A DNA stretch of 64,000 bases from Stramonita haemastoma (lineage: Eukaryota; Mollusca; Gastropoda; Neogastropoda; Muricidae). The notes beneath the pieces are model-generated. The model was given only the letters and a program-made list of their open reading frames with translations. It did not search any database and was not told the DNA's origin. Shown piece by piece: positions 58,992-64,000 of this stretch. The stretch spans positions 25,265,335 to 25,329,334 of the forward strand of contig CM060325.1 of NCBI GenBank assembly GCA_030674155.1, given 5' to 3'. The translations under genes and the position numbers were made by a program. How positions within the stretch are numbered: position 1 is the stretch's first letter; every line of letters starts with the position of its first letter.

Positions 58992-59168
58992 AATCACACT
59001 ATTGGATGCTGGCACATTTGTACACAATTTACTCAGTTTATTTCAATATAAAATCAACAGCATTTCTGTTGTAAAAACTTTCACAAATCTGACTGTAATC
59101 TCATAATTACATATATCTCTCTTTCTGTTGTAAAAACTTTCACAAATCTGACTGTAATCCCATAATTA

Positions 59169-59217
<49 letters not shown>

Positions 59218-59985
59218 TACACACACACACTATCTCTCTCTCTCTCACACACACACAGACAGAGACAACTATACTAAATACAGTATCTTCAACATAAAAC
59301 CATCAGCTGTCCGTATACCTTTAACACAATTACACAGTTTTTAGGTTTTATGAATTAAAACATTAATGTGGAATATAGTGAAACAGCGATAGAGACCACA
59401 AAATAAAATTAAATCACGAAGATTAATCAAATGTATACACTGACACATGCGTACACACACGCACCTGCCTAGCAACCCAACACACCCAGCCACGCCCACA
59501 CATGATGAGCTAGTGTATGTCACAACTATGAGATACCAGCATATAACATTGTGTACAATTAATTAAACTGTCATGTAATCCAACACCCAATGCTTAGACA
59601 ATAGAAGAATTTATACATGTATGAAATTGCTCTTGGCAGAGAGGGTGATAATAGAAGTACAAAAGACTGTACTTTAACAAGAGAATACACAAAGTACTGA
59701 AAATGTACAGAAAGAAAAAAATGATTAAAGCCACAAAAGCTTTTAGTGATACATGTATTGCTTAGATACAGTTTCTGTACCATGAAGCGAACAGGTGGCA
59801 AACTTCCCCCAGGACAGGACACTGTTGGCAAGGGCAAAAAAGTGAAAAATTATCACCAACTTGTAATTGAACATGTGTTATGAAGTAGATAAAGTGTAGG
59901 AGACATTTAATAAAATGTTATCCCCCCATCCCCTCACCTTTCATATACCACCAGGCAGAGCAATCTACGTTCATGACACACTTTA
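58431..59985. other. Non-coding, microsatellite-rich
   Basis: CA tracts at 58876-58893 and 58941-58990 and CT/CA tracts at 59170-59255. A 60-bp direct repeat ('tctgttgtaaaaactttcacaaatctgactgtaatc') occurs at 59065 and 59125. No gene recognised. Confidence 0.5.
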
Positions 59986-59989
59986 TTAA

Positions 59990-61102
59990 CCCTAGTAGCG
60001 CTGAGATAACGGCAGCCGTACTAAGTGCTGCTGGCTGAATTAACAGCAGCCATTGTTGATTTGCAGTAGGGTGGGGTCAAACAACTCTTGATATTGATAT
60101 GTAAAACTAAACTAAGTGTGTAAAGTTGTAAATCACTGGAAAGCTTAGATAACAAGCTTTTAAAAGAGTGAAATTTTATAGCAGCATGTAGTGTTTATGA
60201 TAATGTAAAAAATAAATAAAGTTTAAAAACTGCGCGTGCACTACCAATCACTGTTGCGATGTCGGTGACCCAGATTGATTTTAACACGATGTGCAATGTT
60301 GTTGCGGTGCAAAAATGTCATGATTCGATAAATACTGTCTCTTGACATAAGTTTTGAAAAAATAAAGAGCTTCCGTGGCTTTATCGGTCGTCAAATACTC
60401 GGAAAAGTCCAGCGAAATGATCGTCGCGATCGTCATGGCGGTGAACACTTATTTCGTGCGAACTGGCGGCGTTCTATGACGAAAATACGACAATCGCTTG
60501 ATTTCGTGTGATGCAAAGTACTCGACAGCATATAGAAATGACTTAAAAACAGTTATTTCGAAGCCGTGTTGCGTTAAAATAAAGTAAAACAATGTATGAC
60601 ATCGAAATCGCCCGGTAGCTATGAAGTGCTTTGGACAAAACTTGGCACCGCTCGATTCAGTCCGATCGCGATCAATTTTTCCGAAGTTTTTCAAAAATAT
60701 TTCACAATCCTTACCTTATCGTCTCTATTATCGTTTAATTCAACCAAATCCAGTCTCTAAAACTCCTCATCGCCGTCAATATCGTCAAAAAACTAGAAAA
60801 ATACTTCGAGTGATACGAGCGCAAACATTTTGCCGCCATTTTGTTTTCAAGCGATCGACGTTCGTCCAAAAAAAAAAACAAAAACACCTCTAAACCAATC
60901 AGAATCCTCGTTGCTTGCGACTGCGGACGACCTTCACCCATTTCTGCGGCCCTACAATGGCCTTCACGTTCATTGGATGACCTTTGAAAGCGAAAGAAAG
61001 CCTTCAATTACGATCACCGACGTCATCCCGGAATATTCCGCGAGCCGCCAGAAATGCTGCACTACGTCATTCCGGAGTATTCCGGGAATAGCGCTACTAG
61101 GG
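59990..61102. mobile_element. Non-autonomous piggyBac-type element (MITE-like)
   Basis: A 1,113-bp element between TTAA at 59986-59989 and 61103-61106. The left end is CCCTAGTAGCGCT and the right end, reversed, gives the same 13 bases. No transposase frame is present. The interior is rich in CG dinucleotides and short palindromes (ATTCCGGAGTATTCCGGGAAT near the right end). It presumably borrows a piggyBac transposase from another element; its ends share only CCCT with PB1 and PB5. Confidence 0.85.
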
Positions 61103-61144
61103 TTAAGACCTGTCATGATAACTACTGCTTGTGAAGTGCGGCAT

Positions 61145-61248
61145 GGAGATGATGGAGAACTTGACCAATGTTCTCTTTGTAGACCTGTCATGATGAATTA
61201 CTGCTTGTTTCTACAAAGAGAACATTGGTCAAGTTCTCCATCATCTCC
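61145..61248. repeat. Perfect 39-bp inverted repeat
   Basis: Arms 61145-61183 and 61210-61248 are exact reverse complements with a 26-bp loop. The right arm encodes the end of the PHD finger of the MULE protein, so the left arm is an inverted copy of that coding end. Confidence 0.95.
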
Positions 61249-64000
61249 TAGCTGCACATCACATGTAACATGTATCCAACAGTTACAGGATGTGCACTCA
61301 AACCAGTCAACATCAGGATTATCTTGGTTATCATCTTCACAGAAACAAATGGCACACCTCACCGCTTGGTTTTCAGATAAATGAGATGTTATCTTATCTT
61401 TTTCACACCTGTCTGGTTTCTTCAATTTTAACTTAGATTCTTTTTTATTTTTCCTTTTTGTGGAAAAGATTCGACGTTGTTTTTCAAATTTTTTATTTGG
61501 TGGATATTCTATTTGCTTTTCATTTTGGAACTGAGTAGCTGAACAACCTTGGAGTCCACATCCTATCTTGTGCGCCTCCTGTAAATGCTTGAGAACAGCT
61601 TGCAATGTTGCTACATCATTTGTTTTGTTAACCAGCTCCATGATATCACTCGCTTTACTTAGGGCAGCAATTTTCAGCCTTTCAATGTTGATACTACTCT
61701 CAGGTTTATCATTGCAAAGAAGTGTTTTTATAGAAGCTGATGTTATCTTCATTTTCAGGATCATCATTGTTTGCTGGCTGTTCATGTTGTCCCTGGTTTT
61801 CTTTATGTACAGCATGTATATGTTTACACGTTACTGTTTTTGTTAAGAAATCTGGACAAGTGCATGTGTATGCGTGGATGCAGACCTTACAATATTCACA
61901 CACCAGTTTACAAGAGCACATTTCAGTGAGGATTCTCTTAACATAATACACTTTGTTGTGGATAGTTGAAGAAGGCACAGACCATTCTGCATCAACATTA
62001 TTATTTATTTGTATTCCCTTAAAATGAACTGCTTGTTTGTGCCTATTTCTAATTTCTCGCAAGCGATGTGTCACCTTTCCTTTTTCTAGTTTGGTGAGTT
62101 CTTCTACAGCCTTATCTCGAGCGATTTTTATCAGAGTTACTAACAAATAGTCTACTCTCCTATTCTGCTTTCGGCTGAAATAGATATCTTTTAGAACTCT
62201 GTGAAATGCCTCCGCAAACATATTGGTGTTTGCAACAGCTCGCATTCTGAAACAGGCAGCCCACAGCTTTATTTTATCATTTTCAACAAAATTCCTTGAA
62301 AAGTATTCTAGGAATGTTGGAGATATTGGTTCAAGAAAAGCAAGAAACTGCTGAAGAGATTTACGGAAATTTGCCTCGTCTGTGTCTGACTGGAGAACTT
62401 TCAGAAATGCATAGGTGCTGCACTGATCATTATGGGAGTGTATCATTGCTTGAATCTGCTTTCGCCAACATTTATCCACGTGCCACGAGCAGTACAGTCT
62501 TCTGGTTGGTTGAGAAAAAATTGCACACCAGGCATTGAAGAAGTTACTGGCGAGATCACTCATGAAAGTGTCTGTAAATCTTGTCCACAAGAATTCCTCA
62601 AAGACTGGAAAAATACTTCTAGAAGTTCAGCGTCCTCTCTATTAGATATTGCCCAAGCAACAGGTATGGCCTCCTCAAATTCATCAAGGACAAGAACTGT
62701 TGTCAATAGAAAGTCATATTGGGTGGTTTTATGTGTAGAGTCAATGCAAACTATTTTTGTAGAATATTTAGTCACCATTTCCCTTTGAAAATTTGTCTGA
62801 ATGCACAGAAGGAAGTCTTCAGATTTGAGGGTATCGTGTGGGGTACCTTGCGGTTTATAATAAATAATGGGATCCCCTGGTTCTGACTTCAAATCATGAA
62901 CCCACATCTCTACACTTACACCGTCATCAGGGTGTTTTTGTGTGCCTGAAATGTTGTATTGGCTTTTAATGTTTTGTATATCTTTTCTTGTTACCAACGA
63001 GTCTCTTGTTACATCAGTTAATTTATCTCTAATTTCATCAAGAATCTTTCCAATTTCAACTCCTTGGGCCAGTTTCCCCACAATTAAAGACCTCATTTCA
63101 TCAGACAGTTTCAGATGACCCATTTTCAACAAGTGACCAATGTGGTTAAAACAATACTGCACTGTTACCTTACCACTGGCCAAGTGTTTTCTAACAGTCA
63201 TGAACGCAGTGCATTTAAAACCAATTTTTTGGGAACCTTGAGATTTCTTTGCTCTTTTCCTGTCATTGTCACTCACCCTATATTTCTCCTCTCCGGAGCG
63301 GTGACAATTAAAATATGTTGTCACATGTTCTTTGAATGTTCTCTGTCCACTGGTCTTGAAAAACTGAGATGCTGTGTCTTTTTCTGCCTGCTTTTTCCAA
63401 ACGAGAAAGTCTTCTTCGCTACAAAATTCCTTTGTTTCAATGTTTATATTTTCTCCATGCTCAGTTTTATGATGACCTATTAACTGTTGAATAGTCAGAC
63501 ATGCAAATTCAGGGCAGAGATGGCATAAACAATGTGTAGCATTAGTGCGTGAATCATCTTCATGTCTGTGACAGCGGCGTTTGTGCTTATGAAGTGCTTG
63601 GCGTGAACTGGTGTGCAATTGGCAGTATGGACAAATGTATTGTTTTTTGCTGTTTGACTTAGACCTTGGTGGTGCCCCTGTGTGTGATGGTGGTGCCCCG
63701 GTGTGTGGTGGCGGTGTCCCTGTGTGTGATGGTGGTGTCCCTGTGTGTGATGGCGGTGACCCTGTGTGTGGTGGCTGTGACCCTGTGTGTGGTGGTGGTC
63801 CTGTGGCCTGTTTGCCCTGTGTCCACCTACTCTGTGGTGGTGGTCCTGTGGCCTGTCTGCCCTGTGTCCCTCTACTCTGTGGTGGTGATCCTGTGGTCTG
63901 TTTGCCCTGTGTCCCTCTACTCTGTGGTGGTGGTCCTGTGGCCTGTTTGCCCTGTGTCCCCCTACTCTGTGGTGGTGGTGGTGCAGTTTCTGGAGCCCTT
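61198..64000 (-). pseudogene. MULE transposase with C2H2, FAR1-like, SWIM and PHD domains (partial)
   Basis: The frame is open from the window edge (64000) to 62560. It begins with Pro/Gln/Thr repeats. A C2H2-type finger (YICPYCQLHTSSRQALHKH) and a second Cys/His cluster follow. A FAR1/FLYWCH-like region (KCTAFMTVRKH ... YCFNHIGH) comes next, then the first catalytic Asp in VCIDSTHKTTQYDF. After a frame break near 62600 the second Asp (TFMSDLASNFF), the Glu (NMFAEAFHRVLKDIY) and a SWIM finger (CTCPDFLTKTVTCKHIH) follow. After a second break near 61720 the tail ends in a PHD finger (CAICFCEDD ... CNCWIHVTC ... CSLC). All catalytic residues remain. The start codon lies beyond the right edge. 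MULEs move by cut and paste; a PHD tail on a MULE is unusual. Confidence 0.85.
63660..63990. repeat. Coding minisatellite at the MULE N-terminus
   Basis: 45-bp units at 63831, 63876, 63921 and 63966 encode QSRGTQGKQATGPPP-type 15-mers. Next to them (63665-63810) 21-bp units encode HTGxPPP-type 7-mers. The frame is kept throughout. Confidence 0.9.

Noticed and set aside
58390..59985. Right end of Kolobok-like element K-C
   Set aside because: I searched for CATTGCC or CATCCCC next to TTAA and found none; the TTTAA at 58588 has no matching terminal sequence.

Overview
This is eukaryotic, animal-type DNA with almost no host genes. Long GA/CT, CA, GAA and TA microsatellites, tRNA-derived SINEs, RTE-like LINE pieces, and large families of piggyBac, pogo/Tigger, MULE and Kolobok/Mutator-like DNA transposons with spliced transposase genes suggest a marine invertebrate. 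A gastropod mollusc is my best guess, but that is inference. There are no operons, CRISPR arrays or bacterial signals.

Layout. 1-7.7 kb: tRNA-derived SINE copies bordered by GA/CT microsatellites, the 3' end of one LINE, and on the minus strand the first coding exon of a rhodopsin-like GPCR (3644-3823), the best host-gene signal here. 7.9-11.2 kb: a decayed plus-strand RTE-like LINE whose tail is followed by a SINE carrying both a tRNA-like and a 5S-rRNA-like block. 11.2-17.1 kb: mostly featureless, with one weak candidate host exon (16374-16461) and a minisatellite.

17.1-64 kb is a dense transposon graveyard: two adjacent Kolobok-like copies (17113-22631), LINE endonuclease fragments, piggyBac and Kolobok-like fragments, another Kolobok-like element (about 25.6-29.0 kb), an unidentified decayed coding region split by a possible solo LTR (30.4-33.0 kb), a piggyBac nested in another piggyBac (33.0-37.3 kb), a full-length pogo element (37819-42207), a piggyBac hit by a short retroelement (42.9-44.9 kb), a pogo transposase split by a complete piggyBac and by the same short retroelement (45.0-50.6 kb), a piggyBac nested in a copy of that retroelement (50837-54057), a fourth full Kolobok-like gene (55.0-58.4 kb), a piggyBac-type non-autonomous element (59990-61102), and a MULE transposase with C2H2, FAR1-like, SWIM and PHD modules running off the right edge.

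Several nested insertions can be resolved to the base: the target duplications are visible and removing the insert restores the host reading frame. Every coding transposon from 17.1 to 64 kb lies on the minus strand (about 13-15 separate insertions), while every copy of the short ATTGG-tailed repeat lies on the plus strand. This one-sided trap structure is what a uni-strand piRNA cluster would look like. That is a hypothesis; the orientation bias itself is directly visible.
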